A stretch of 64,000 nt of DNA from Pedobacter yulinensis. GTDB lineage: Bacteria > Bacteroidota > Bacteroidia > Sphingobacteriales > Sphingobacteriaceae. The stretch lies in contig NZ_KZ686269.1 of the NCBI RefSeq assembly GCF_003029735.1, positions 372,001-436,000 on the forward strand, written 5' to 3'. This document shows, piece by piece, positions 7,110 to 15,040 of the stretch; the stretch's first letter is position 1; the number at the start of each line of letters is the position of its first letter. The position numbers were made by a program, and so were the translations under genes. The notes under the pieces were generated by a model. It saw only the letters and a program-made list of their open reading frames with translations. It had not been told where the DNA came from and ran no database searches.

Positions 7110-9248
7110 CTATTGGTTGGATGGAATGGAGTCTTGGTTAAGTTTGATATCAGTTCCGAGCCGTTGCAGGTAAGCAATGATGGCGATGATCTCGCGATCG
7201 GGCGCAGCCTTGATGTTATTCTGCTGCAAGTCTGCGGCAATGGTCGTTGCCTGGCGCCGCAAATCTGCGTTTGCCTGCTGCGCGTAACCTGCCGGGTATG
7301 GAACACCGAGCTTTGTCATGGCATTGATCTTGGCTGCGGTCGAGCTGGTATCCAGCGGCTGGCTGATCAGCCAGGGGTATGGGGGCATGATGCTGCCAGG
7401 CGACATGGAGCCGGGGTCAAGCATGTGGTTATAGTGCCAGGCGTTCGAGTATTTGCCGCCAACACGGTGCAGGTCGGGACCGGTGCGTTTGCTTCCCCAC
7501 AAAAACGGGTGGTCATACACGTATTCGCCGGCCTTGCTGTATTCCCCGTAACGCTCGGTCTCAGACCGGAAAGGCCTGACCGTTTGGGTATGACAGCTCA
7601 CACAGCCTTCGCGGATGTACAGGTCGCGGCCCTGCAGTTCCAGCGCTGAGTAGGGCTTAACTGCCGAGATGGTTGGCACATTTGCCTGTATGGTAAAAGT
7701 AGGCATCATTTCGACCATGCCGCCGATCAGGATGGCTATCAGCGCTAGGACCATAAACTTCATGGGTTTGCGTTCCAGTACGCGGTGCCAGCCTTCCCCT
7801 GCCTGTGCTGCAGCCAAGGAGGCACCTACGCCCATGGCTTCGGCCGGCTCGTTTGCGATGAGTTTACCCTGCTGCATGGTTTTAGCCAGGTTATAGGTCA
7901 TGACAATTACGCCGGCCAGGTAACAGGCGCCGCCCGCCGCCCGGAACATATGCATCGGGATGATCTGAAGTGTGGTAGCGAGGAAATTGGGGTATTTAAG
8001 CAGTCCCTCGGGTGTAAATTCCTTCCACATCAGCCCTTGTGTAAAGCCGGCCCAATACATGGGGATGGCATAGAGCAGGATGCCTGCCGTTCCGATCCAG
8101 AAGTGAAAAGAAGCCATTTTTGCCGAGTAAAGCCGGGTGTTATAAATTCTTGGAATGAGCCAGTAGAGGACCCCGAATGTCAGGAACCCGTTCCAGCCGA
8201 GCGCACCCACGTGTACATGCGCGACGATCCAGTCGGTAAAGTGGGCAATGCCATTGATCTGTTTGATCGACAAGAGCGGACCCTCGAAGGTAGCCATGCC
8301 ATAGCTGGTCAGGGCCACGACCATGAATTTGAGCGTTACATCATCCCTTACCTTATCCCATGCGCCGCGCAGTGTCAGCAGTCCGTTGATCATACCGCCC
8401 CAGCTGGGCGCAATCAGCATGATCGAGAACACGACGCCGAGCGATTGTGCCCAGCCGGGCAGCGATGTGTAGAGCAGGTGGTGCGGGCCTGCCCAGATGT
8501 AAATAAAAATGAGCGACCAGAAGTGCAGGATACTCAGCTTATAAGAATAGACCGGCCGGTTAGCCATTTTGGGCAGAAAATAGTACATCATGCCCAGGTA
8601 GGGCGTGGTCAGGAAGAATGCTACCGCGTTATGCCCATACCACCATTGAACCAGTGCATCCTGCACCCCGGCATAAGCATAATAACTTTTCAGGAAAGAC
8701 ACGGGAAGTTCAAAAGAATTGACAATATGCAGCACCGCGATGGTAACGAACGTGGCAATGTAAAACCAGATGGCTACATACAGGTGCGTTTCGCGTCGTT
8801 TGATGATCGTGCCGAACATGTTGATGCCGAATATGACCCAGATCACGGTAATGGCGATATCGATCGGCCATTCCAGTTCAGCATATTCGTGCGAGGTGGT
8901 GAAGCCCAGGGGCAGGGTGGCTACCGCCGAGACAATAATGAGCTGCCAGCCCCAGAAATGGATTTTGCTCAGTACATCACTGAACATTCTGGCTTTAAGC
9001 AGGCGCTGAAGTGAATAATAGACGCCCATAAAGATGGCATTTCCAACAAAGGCAAAGATGACCGCATTGGTGTGCAGCGGCCGGATGCGGCCAAAGGTTG
9101 TATATTGGCTGCCCATGTTCAGTTCCGGTTTGAACAATTGCATGGCTACAAGCAGTCCGACGGTCATCCCGATGATGCCCCAGACCAGGGTTGCAATGCC
9201 GAAGTCCCTGACGATCCTGTTGTCGTAATTAAATTTCTCGAGTTGCAT
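7110..9248 (-). CDS. ccoNO: cbb3-type cytochrome c oxidase, fused subunits I and II (CcoN-CcoO)
   Basis: The 712-residue chain joins the catalytic heme-copper subunit CcoN (about residues 1-480, twelve or more membrane helices, with conserved His such as FVTIAVLHIVNS, WWYGHNAVAFFL and IVAHVHVGALGWNG) to the mono-heme subunit CcoO (about 500-712, anchor helix then CVSCHTQT near 550 and a distal MPPYPWL stretch). Together they reduce oxygen to water at low oxygen tension and pump protons. The N-O fusion is typical of Bacteroidota; Proteobacteria have two genes. It lies in the operon after ccoI-ccoS, separated by a 66-bp gap, with an FNR-shaped box about 80 bp upstream inside ccoS. Confidence 0.97.
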   Translation of the reverse strand: MQLEKFNYDNRIVRDFGIATLVWGIIGMTVGLLVAMQLFKPELNMGSQYTTFGRIRPLHTNAVIFAFVGNAIFMGVYYSLQRLLKARMFSDVLSKIHFWGWQLIIVSAVATLPLGFTTSHEYAELEWPIDIAITVIWVIFGINMFGTIIKRRETHLYVAIWFYIATFVTIAVLHIVNSFELPVSFLKSYYAYAGVQDALVQWWYGHNAVAFFLTTPYLGMMYYFLPKMANRPVYSYKLSILHFWSLIFIYIWAGPHHLLYTSLPGWAQSLGVVFSIMLIAPSWGGMINGLLTLRGAWDKVRDDVTLKFMVVALTSYGMATFEGPLLSIKQINGIAHFTDWIVAHVHVGALGWNGFLTFGVLYWLIPRIYNTRLYSAKMASFHFWIGTAGILLYAIPMYWAGFTQGLMWKEFTPEGLLKYPNFLATTLQIIPMHMFRAAGGACYLAGVIVMTYNLAKTMQQGKLIANEPAEAMGVGASLAAAQAGEGWHRVLERKPMKFMVLALIAILIGGMVEMMPTFTIQANVPTISAVKPYSALELQGRDLYIREGCVSCHTQTVRPFRSETERYGEYSKAGEYVYDHPFLWGSKRTGPDLHRVGGKYSNAWHYNHMLDPGSMSPGSIMPPYPWLISQPLDTSSTAAKINAMTKLGVPYPAGYAQQANADLRRQATTIAADLQQNNIKAAPDREIIAIIAYLQRLGTDIKLNQDSIPSNQ

Positions 9249-9314
9249 ATAAATATGTTTGTTGGCTTACCCTGCAAATCTATCCAGGCCGGCCGGCCGG
9301 GTGGCTGACCGTTA

Positions 9315-9488
9315 TTAGTCCTGAACCTGATCTTCGTCAGTTTTTTTAAGCTCGTCGTCGAGCAGCATACGTATGGCGGGCGTACAGGTATCTTCATGCT
9401 GCCCGGTCTTGCTGGCCCAGAAAAAAGCAAGCAGGAAAACCAGGGCCATAAAGAGGCTGCAGCCTACCAGGAAATACAGAATATTCAT
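9315..9488 (-). CDS. ccoS: cbb3-type oxidase assembly protein CcoS (FixS)
   Basis: A 57-residue protein, MNILYFLVGCSLFMALVFLL at the N-terminus (one membrane helix) with a WASKTGQHED stretch and an acidic tail, the normal CcoS layout. CcoS is needed to insert cofactors into the oxidase. The open frame extends further upstream, but this start is chosen because it overlaps the end of ccoI by 4 bp (ATGA) and gives the family length. Confidence 0.9.
   Translation of the reverse strand: MNILYFLVGCSLFMALVFLLAFFWASKTGQHEDTCTPAIRMLLDDELKKTDEDQVQD
9327..9340. promoter_or_regulatory. FNR/CRP-shaped box upstream of ccoNO
   Basis: CTGATCTTCGTCAG: two 5-base halves (CTGAT and GTCAG) around four bases, the geometry of FNR sites (TTGAT-N4-ATCAA). 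Both halves are shared with the box at 13701-13714. It lies inside the 3' end of ccoS, about 80 bp before the ccoNO start, and could drive an internal promoter. Coding constraint is an alternative explanation. Confidence 0.4.
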
Positions 9489-11863
9489 AATGAAAGCCTC
9501 CTTTTTGCTGCGCAGATGCGAACAGCAGTACTGGTAAAAATGACAATGGTGAGCGTGCTCAGCGGCATGAGAACGGCCGCGACAAGCGGATACAAAGTGC
9601 CTTGAACGGCAAAATACAGGCCCAGGCAATTGTACAGGGAAGAAATTACGAAACTCCATTTAATGATGCGCATCGCATCGCTGGCCAGGCCCGCAAACCG
9701 TGGCAGGTAGGCCAGTGCATCGGCCTTCATGATGGCATGGCAGCCTGGCGAAAAAGCATTCACATCTTCGGTTACGGCTATGCCGAAATCGCTCTGCCGC
9801 AGTGCACCGGCATCGTTCAGGCCATCACCCAGCATGATCACCTTGCGGCCGGCCTGCTGCAGGGACGCAATATAATCCAGTTTGGCGTGCGGAGAGGCGC
9901 CGAACCGCATGCGTGTACCTGGGGGTAAAATTTTTTTGAGTGTCTGCCGGTCCTTGGCGGTGTCTCCGGAAAGCACATGGATCCCGGCCGTTTCAGCCAG
10001 CGCTGCGGCCAGTTTGGCGATGCCTTCGCGCCAATCGGCGCTGAAACTGAAACTGCCTTTGTACGCCCCGTCAATTAAGAGGTGGGTGCCTGCAGACTGG
10101 TCGTCGGCCCCGAAAACCCAGTCGGCATTCCCGATACAAACCTGATGCCCGGCAACAGTGCCGCTGATTCCCCGGCCGGGTACTTCTTTGTAGTCCTCGA
10201 CCGGAATGAGCTTCAGGAAGGCAGCCTCGCGGCAAAGCTGCCGGCTTACGGGATGCAGGGAACAGGCGGCAAGTGCTGTCAGCAGCTGCCGCTCGCCCAT
10301 TGTCAGGCTCATTGAAAAATTAACCCTGCGGCCTTTACTGGTGGTCAGCGTTCCCGTTTTATCGAAAACTACCTCATTGCAATTGGCCAGCTGTTCGGCG
10401 GCATCGGTGTTTTTGAGGTAAAAGCCCCACTTGTCAAACACGGACAGTACGGCAGACAGGGTAAAGGGTGTGCTTAGCGCCAGTACACAGGGACAGGCTA
10501 CGATGATTACAGCCGTAAATGCGCTCCAGGCCTTCGCCTGGTCGCCGGCGGCATACCAGAAAGCAGCAGCGCCAACTGCCAGGGTCACAACGACGAGGCT
10601 GAAGGCAGCAGCGATGCGGTCATTGAAGCTCCGGGACTTTCCATTTGCCGGCTCTCCGGCATCATTCCAGAGGCTCATCAGGTAACTTAGCTGTACCGGT
10701 TTTAGGATCTCCAGTTCGATGGGGCCAGCGGTTTGCCTGGCGCCGGCATAAATCACAGTGCCTGACGACCTGGTTACTGGGGCCGACTCGCCGGTTACAA
10801 AACTCATGTCCAGGCAGGCCGCACCTTGCAGCAGCAGGGCATCGGCAGGTACAAGCTCGCCGCTGCGAATGCGGATGCGGTCGCCGGTTTGCAGGTCGCT
10901 GACGGCGGTAACCCGCTCGGCACCTTCGTTTATTGTGGTCACAGCCAGCGGAAAATATGAGCGGTAGTCCCGGTTAAAAGAAAGGTGCCGGTAGCTGCGC
11001 TGCCGGGTATACCTGCCCATAAGCAGCAGAAAAACCAGGCCGGTGAGCGTGTCGGCAAAACCCGGACCGGTCTGAAAAACGACTTCGAAAAGCGTTCGCA
11101 GGAACAGGGTCGAAATGATGAGCGCCAGGGGTGCATCAAGGTTCATTTTTGCCTGTCTGATCCCTGCGAGCGCCGAAGTGAAAAAGTCACGTCCGCAGTA
11201 AAAGACAACCGGGATGCTGAGCGCCAGGTTGAGGTAACTGAACAGGACCTTTAAATTTCCCTCGAAAGGTGATAGCCCGAAATATTCCGGGAAACTGAAT
11301 AACATGACGTTACCCACACAGAATCCGGCTACGGCAATTTTTCGCACCAGCGTGTCGTCAGTTTTGCTGTGGTTTTCCCTGACAACATCCTGCAGGTTGA
11401 TGAGTGGCGGATAACCGACAGCGGCCAGGGTATCGGCAACTTCCTTCAGATTCACCACGCGGTGATCAAAGCTGATTTTGACCTCTCTTTTCAGGAAATC
11501 GGTGCGCGAATGCAGGATACCCGGGTTGAGGCGGTGAAGGCCTTCGAGCAGCCAGATGCAGGAACTGCAGTGAATTCCCGGAACAAAAAAGGTCACCTTA
11601 CTGAGGTGATCGTCCTGGTAGTCGAGCAGCGTGGCCGCAATCCTGGCATCGGCAAGGTAAGCAGGTATCTCGCTGCTTTGCCTGTTTTTACCCGGTGCAG
11701 CATTATAGGTATAGTAACTGCAAAGTTCGTTTGACCGCAGGATCTCGTAAACGCTCTGGCAGCCCTGGCAGCAAAACGTTTTGCCATCGCTGCGGAGTGT
11801 GCGACCATCAGTTTCTTCTCCGCAATGGTAGCAGGACGTTGTGGTAGGGTCTGGTGTTTTCAT
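9485..11863 (-). CDS. ccoI: copper-transporting P1B-type ATPase CcoI (FixI) for cbb3 oxidase
   Basis: The 792-residue protein opens with a Cys-rich metal-binding region (CYHCGEE, then FCCQGCQSVYEIL), a heavy-metal domain with GIHCSSCIWLL near residue 95, eight membrane helices with the CPC motif in IVACPCVLALSTPF, the phosphorylation motif DKTGTLT and the hinge GDGLNDAGAL. It exports copper to the periplasmic side for the binuclear centre of CcoN. The open frame reaches 11938, but MKTPDPTTTSCYHCGEE is chosen as the start: it precedes the first metal site and lies 1 bp from the hemN stop. It ends in a 4-bp overlap with ccoS. Confidence 0.95.
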   Translation of the reverse strand: MKTPDPTTTSCYHCGEETDGRTLRSDGKTFCCQGCQSVYEILRSNELCSYYTYNAAPGKNRQSSEIPAYLADARIAATLLDYQDDHLSKVTFFVPGIHCSSCIWLLEGLHRLNPGILHSRTDFLKREVKISFDHRVVNLKEVADTLAAVGYPPLINLQDVVRENHSKTDDTLVRKIAVAGFCVGNVMLFSFPEYFGLSPFEGNLKVLFSYLNLALSIPVVFYCGRDFFTSALAGIRQAKMNLDAPLALIISTLFLRTLFEVVFQTGPGFADTLTGLVFLLLMGRYTRQRSYRHLSFNRDYRSYFPLAVTTINEGAERVTAVSDLQTGDRIRIRSGELVPADALLLQGAACLDMSFVTGESAPVTRSSGTVIYAGARQTAGPIELEILKPVQLSYLMSLWNDAGEPANGKSRSFNDRIAAAFSLVVVTLAVGAAAFWYAAGDQAKAWSAFTAVIIVACPCVLALSTPFTLSAVLSVFDKWGFYLKNTDAAEQLANCNEVVFDKTGTLTTSKGRRVNFSMSLTMGERQLLTALAACSLHPVSRQLCREAAFLKLIPVEDYKEVPGRGISGTVAGHQVCIGNADWVFGADDQSAGTHLLIDGAYKGSFSFSADWREGIAKLAAALAETAGIHVLSGDTAKDRQTLKKILPPGTRMRFGASPHAKLDYIASLQQAGRKVIMLGDGLNDAGALRQSDFGIAVTEDVNAFSPGCHAIMKADALAYLPRFAGLASDAMRIIKWSFVISSLYNCLGLYFAVQGTLYPLVAAVLMPLSTLTIVIFTSTAVRICAAKRRLSL

Positions 11864-11864
11864 G

Positions 11865-13202
11865 TTAAACGGCTTTACTGAATACCTGGTTATCCCGCGC
11901 GGCATGGCGGAAATAGGGATCGATCGCCGCACACACATTTCTCAGGAAGAGCCTGCCTGCGGGCAGAACCCGCAGCGCCTGCCCCTCGCGCTGAACAAGC
12001 CCGTCACGTTCAAGTTCGGCAAGCGGCGCCGATGCGTTTTGCAAACCGGCCGGTGTAAGCTGCGTCCGGCCCTGGCACATTAGCTCTATGATCTGCCGCC
12101 GCACCTGCAGGTCTGCCTGCTGCTGCAAATGCCCTTTTACAACAGGCAGGATGCCTTCAGCAATAAACTGCTGGTAGGCGGCAACCGTTTTTTCATTCTG
12201 GGCATAGGCCGTTGTCGTTTCGCCGATGGCTGAGGCGCCCAGCCCGATCAGGATCTCATTGTCCTGCAGCGTATAGCCCATAAAATTACGGTGCAGCTTT
12301 CCGGGTTCCAGCAAGGGATCGCCCGGGAGGGCAAAGTGATCCATGCCCACATCACGGTAACCGGCCTGCATAAAGAGTTCGCGACCCGCCAGTTGCAGGG
12401 CAATTTTTTCACCGGCCGCAGGCAGATCGGCCTCGGTATACCGCCGTTGTCCCGGCCGTTTCCACGGCACGTGCGCGTAACTGTAAAAGGCAATGCGGTC
12501 TGGCCGCATGCTGATGATCTGTTTCACCGTGTTTTTAAGACCTGGCAGCGTTTGCCCGGGAAGCCCGTAAACCAGGTCGAAATTGATCGAAGTATAGCCC
12601 AGCTCGCGCGCACGCCGGGTTAAGCGACCCACCTGTTCAGGCGTCTGAAAGCGATTAATGAGGTACTCGACCCGCGGATCGAAGTCTTGAATACCGAGGC
12701 TGAACCTGGAAAAACCAAAATGGTGTAAAGTGGCCAGGTGTTCGTCGGTCGTATTCAGCGGATGCCCTTCAAAAGAGAAACCCTCTGTGGCCGGCCGTTT
12801 TTCCGGTCCCAGCACCGTGCTTAAAAAAACAGCCAGATTTTGGGGCGAAAAAAAGGTAGGCGTGCCGCCGCCCAGGTGGAGTTCTGTAATGTGCGGCCGG
12901 CGGCCAAGCAGGCCGCAGTACAGTTTCCATTCGGCCTGTAAAGCTTCCAGGTAAGGTTGTTCAACCTGGTGATTCCGTGTAATGTGTGTGTTGCAGGCAC
13001 AATAGGTACATAGTTTTTCGCAAAACGGCAGGTGTACGTACAGGCTAACCGGCTGCTCCGGATCTTTGCGAAACGCGGCGGCCAGGTTCTGCTGCCAGCT
13101 GCCCGCTGTAAACGTTCCGGTTTTCCAGAACGGCATGGCCGGGTAACTTGTGTACCGCGGTACCGCCTGGTTGTATTTATCAAGCAAAGCTGAGGTCTCC
13201 AT
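11865..13202 (-). CDS. hemN: oxygen-independent coproporphyrinogen III oxidase
   Basis: The 445-residue radical-SAM enzyme converts coproporphyrinogen III to protoporphyrinogen IX without oxygen, supplying heme for the oxidase when oxygen is low. It shows the N-terminal DKYNQAVPRYTSYP of true HemN, the cluster motif CEKLCTYCACN (C-x3-C-x2-C-x-C), HLGGGTPTF for SAM binding and a C-terminal HemN domain. The start at METSALL gives the normal N-terminus, although the frame is open to 13394. It overlaps the preceding dehydrogenase-like gene by 23 bp and is followed at once by ccoI. Linkage of hemN to cbb3 genes under an FNR/FixK-type regulator is common. Confidence 0.95.
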   Translation of the reverse strand: METSALLDKYNQAVPRYTSYPAMPFWKTGTFTAGSWQQNLAAAFRKDPEQPVSLYVHLPFCEKLCTYCACNTHITRNHQVEQPYLEALQAEWKLYCGLLGRRPHITELHLGGGTPTFFSPQNLAVFLSTVLGPEKRPATEGFSFEGHPLNTTDEHLATLHHFGFSRFSLGIQDFDPRVEYLINRFQTPEQVGRLTRRARELGYTSINFDLVYGLPGQTLPGLKNTVKQIISMRPDRIAFYSYAHVPWKRPGQRRYTEADLPAAGEKIALQLAGRELFMQAGYRDVGMDHFALPGDPLLEPGKLHRNFMGYTLQDNEILIGLGASAIGETTTAYAQNEKTVAAYQQFIAEGILPVVKGHLQQQADLQVRRQIIELMCQGRTQLTPAGLQNASAPLAELERDGLVQREGQALRVLPAGRLFLRNVCAAIDPYFRHAARDNQVFSKAV

Positions 13203-13635
13203 GCTGGTTCTCCTGGGTTTTTCGTTCAACGGCACAATTGTTCTGGCAGCAGCAGGCCTTGCCCACGCATTTCCCTGCTGCCCATTGATCCAGATTTTTA
13301 ACAAGTGCGAGCATTCGGGCTTCGCCACCAAGTGTGGCAGCCATGGGGACGTTTGCAATCTTGAAGCCCAGTTTTCCGGCGGCAGCCAGGTCAATGTTGG
13401 CTGTTTGCTGGGTGGCCGTGGCCAGGTATTTCAGACCCTGTCGGCTCAGTCCCTGCAGCAGCCGCTCATCAAGATGTTCGTCGTTCAGAATAACAAGTAC
13501 ATCTTTGCCGCCGGCAAAGGCCAGCGTCTGTTCGCTGATGCTGTTGGTTATAAAGGTAAAGTCGTGTTTTTTCTGGTTGGCCTGCACGAGCAGCGCCTTA
13601 TCCTGCGCCGTTACCTGGTAAGAGATTATTTTCAT
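13180..13635 (-). CDS. D-2-hydroxyacid dehydrogenase-like half protein with a Cys-rich tail
   Basis: The 151 residues match only the start of fermentative D-lactate dehydrogenase (LdhA type): MKIISYQVTAQDKALL, a stretch ending DVLVILNDEHLDERLL, then GLKYLATATQQTANIDLAAA and GKLGFKIANVP align with the first catalytic half-domain. After about residue 120, where LdhA enters the NAD-binding Rossmann domain, the protein turns into a short tail GKCVGKACCCQNNC with five cysteines and then ends. It therefore lacks the cofactor domain and the catalytic Arg and His and cannot be a normal dehydrogenase. The Cys cluster could bind metal or a redox cofactor. It is the first gene of the leftward respiration operon, directly under the divergent control region. 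It may be a decayed fragment, but the frame is intact and the gene is translationally coupled to hemN. Confidence 0.6.
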   Translation of the reverse strand: MKIISYQVTAQDKALLVQANQKKHDFTFITNSISEQTLAFAGGKDVLVILNDEHLDERLLQGLSRQGLKYLATATQQTANIDLAAAGKLGFKIANVPMAATLGGEARMLALVKNLDQWAAGKCVGKACCCQNNCAVERKTQENQHGDLSFA

Positions 13636-13700
13636 CGCTGTTTTTTTTCAAAACTAGGCCGATAAGACGAGAGCAGTGATGCGGCCGGTCAGAGCAAAAC

Positions 13701-13714
13701 CTGATCGTTGTCAG
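13701..13714. promoter_or_regulatory. FNR/CRP-shaped box before the hemN-cco operon
   Basis: CTGATCGTTGTCAG, extended by one matching base on each side (CCTGAT-CGTT-GTCAGG). It is centred about 72 bp upstream of the first leftward start, a distance that allows activation from around -41 if transcription starts near 13665. The candidate binder is the receiver-CRP protein encoded 1.3 kb away. Confidence 0.5.
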
Positions 13715-13778
13715 GAAACCGAGGCGCGTGGCGGCTTCATATTGCGCGGCGCAACGAATTTTGCCAGGCATCAGCCTG

Positions 13779-13800
13779 AAAACTGACGACCGTCAGTTTT
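13779..13800. promoter_or_regulatory. 22-bp perfect palindrome containing an FNR/CRP-shaped box, upstream of the FixL-like kinase
   Basis: AAAACTGACG-AC-CGTCAGTTTT: ten-base arms, exact reverse complements. The core CTGAC-GACC-GTCAG (13783-13796) has FNR spacing (5-4-5). It is centred about 60 bp before the kinase start at 13850, so it could mediate autoregulation of the kinase-regulator pair. A transcription terminator is unlikely because it lies in a divergent promoter region. Confidence 0.55.
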
Positions 13801-13849
13801 TCCGGTCAGGCGTTTGCGATGTTTGCACAGTAAATGTTATTTTTCAGCC

Positions 13850-15040
13850 ATGAACAAGGAAAGTTTACTGACGGCGATCATTGAAACCGCGATAGATGGT
13901 ATCATTACCATTTCCGACCGTGGTATCGTGGAGTCAATCAATCCGGCTGCCTGCCGGCTGTTTATGTACGACGAAACGGAGGTGATCGGCAACAACATTT
14001 CCATGCTCATGCCATCGCCAGACCGCGAACAGCATGACGGTTACCTGTCCAATTACCAGCGCACAGGTAATGCCCATATTATAGGCAAGGGGCGCGAGGT
14101 CTATGGACTGAGAAAAGACGGGTCCGTTTTTCCGTTCCGGCTGGCCGTCAGTAAGGTTCAGTATTCCGGCCGCATTATTTATACCGGTTTCGTGCATGAC
14201 CTGAGCCGGGAAAAAGAAGCGGAAGAAAGGTTGCGGGAATACGCCCTGAACCTGGAAGACCAGGTAAACGAACGTACGCAGTCCCTGAAAAACACCATTC
14301 GCGCGCTTGAAGCAGCGCGCGAGGAGGCCAACCAGTCGCTCGAAAAAGAAAAAGAACTGAACCAGCTTAAAACCCGGTTTGTATCAATGGCCTCGCACGA
14401 GTTTCGTACGCCGCTCAGTGCCGTGCAGCTCTCAGCCGTACTCATTGAACGGTATGCGGCGCAGTTTGAAAACGCGAACATTGCCAAACACCTAGGCAAG
14501 ATCAAAAATTCTGTACAAAGCCTGACTTCGATCCTGAACGATTTTTTGTCGCTCGAGCGGCTGGAAACCGGCCGCGTCGAACCCGAATATGCATCGTTCG
14601 ATATCGTTCAATTCTCTGAAGAACTGACTGAAGAAATGCAGCTGCTTGCCAAACAGAACCAGCATATCATTTATCAGCATACCGGAACGGGCAGCAGCGT
14701 TCACCTCGACCCCAAGATCCTAAAATACTGCGTGGTTAACCTGGTCGGCAATGCGATCAAGTATTCGGGCGAGAATACGTACATTGAATACAGTACGGAG
14801 ATCAGAGATAACCGGCTCGAACTCCATGTCAGGGACAATGGCATCGGTATACCTGAAAGCGATCAGAAGCACCTGTTCGAAGCATTTTTCCGCGCCCACA
14901 ATACCGGCAGTATTCCCGGTACGGGGCTTGGCCTGAACATTGTAACCCGTTACGTTGCTTTGCTGAAGGGCAGCATCAGCTTTGAAAGCAAACTCAACCA
15001 GGGCACCTCTTTTACCATTATTTTACCCCTTGATTCATGA
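13850..15040 (+). CDS. PAS-domain sensor histidine kinase, FixL-like oxygen sensor
   Basis: The 396-residue soluble kinase has one PAS domain (about residues 5-120), a coiled coil (about 120-180), a HisKA domain with phospho-acceptor in SHEFRTPLS and a HATPase domain (NLVGNAIKYS, DNGIGIP, GTGLGLNI). In the PAS domain, EQHDGY, HIIGKGR and RKDGSVFP match rhizobial FixL. His62 is at the place of the heme-ligating His200 of Bradyrhizobium FixL; His76, Ile77 and Arg82 are at +14, +15 and +20, like His214, Ile215 and the oxygen-sensing Arg220. Lys80 replaces FixL Ile218 and Asn68 replaces Arg206. I infer a heme-based oxygen sensor. There are no membrane helices. It overlaps the regulator gene by 4 bp and diverges from the cbb3 operon. 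Residue comparison is from memory of FixL. Confidence 0.88.
   Translation: MNKESLLTAIIETAIDGIITISDRGIVESINPAACRLFMYDETEVIGNNISMLMPSPDREQHDGYLSNYQRTGNAHIIGKGREVYGLRKDGSVFPFRLAVSKVQYSGRIIYTGFVHDLSREKEAEERLREYALNLEDQVNERTQSLKNTIRALEAAREEANQSLEKEKELNQLKTRFVSMASHEFRTPLSAVQLSAVLIERYAAQFENANIAKHLGKIKNSVQSLTSILNDFLSLERLETGRVEPEYASFDIVQFSEELTEEMQLLAKQNQHIIYQHTGTGSSVHLDPKILKYCVVNLVGNAIKYSGENTYIEYSTEIRDNRLELHVRDNGIGIPESDQKHLFEAFFRAHNTGSIPGTGLGLNIVTRYVALLKGSISFESKLNQGTSFTIILPLDS

Noticed and set aside
7785..9014. 409-codon plus-strand open frame opposite ccoNO
   Set aside because: Antisense shadow of a GC-rich conserved gene; composition not protein-like.
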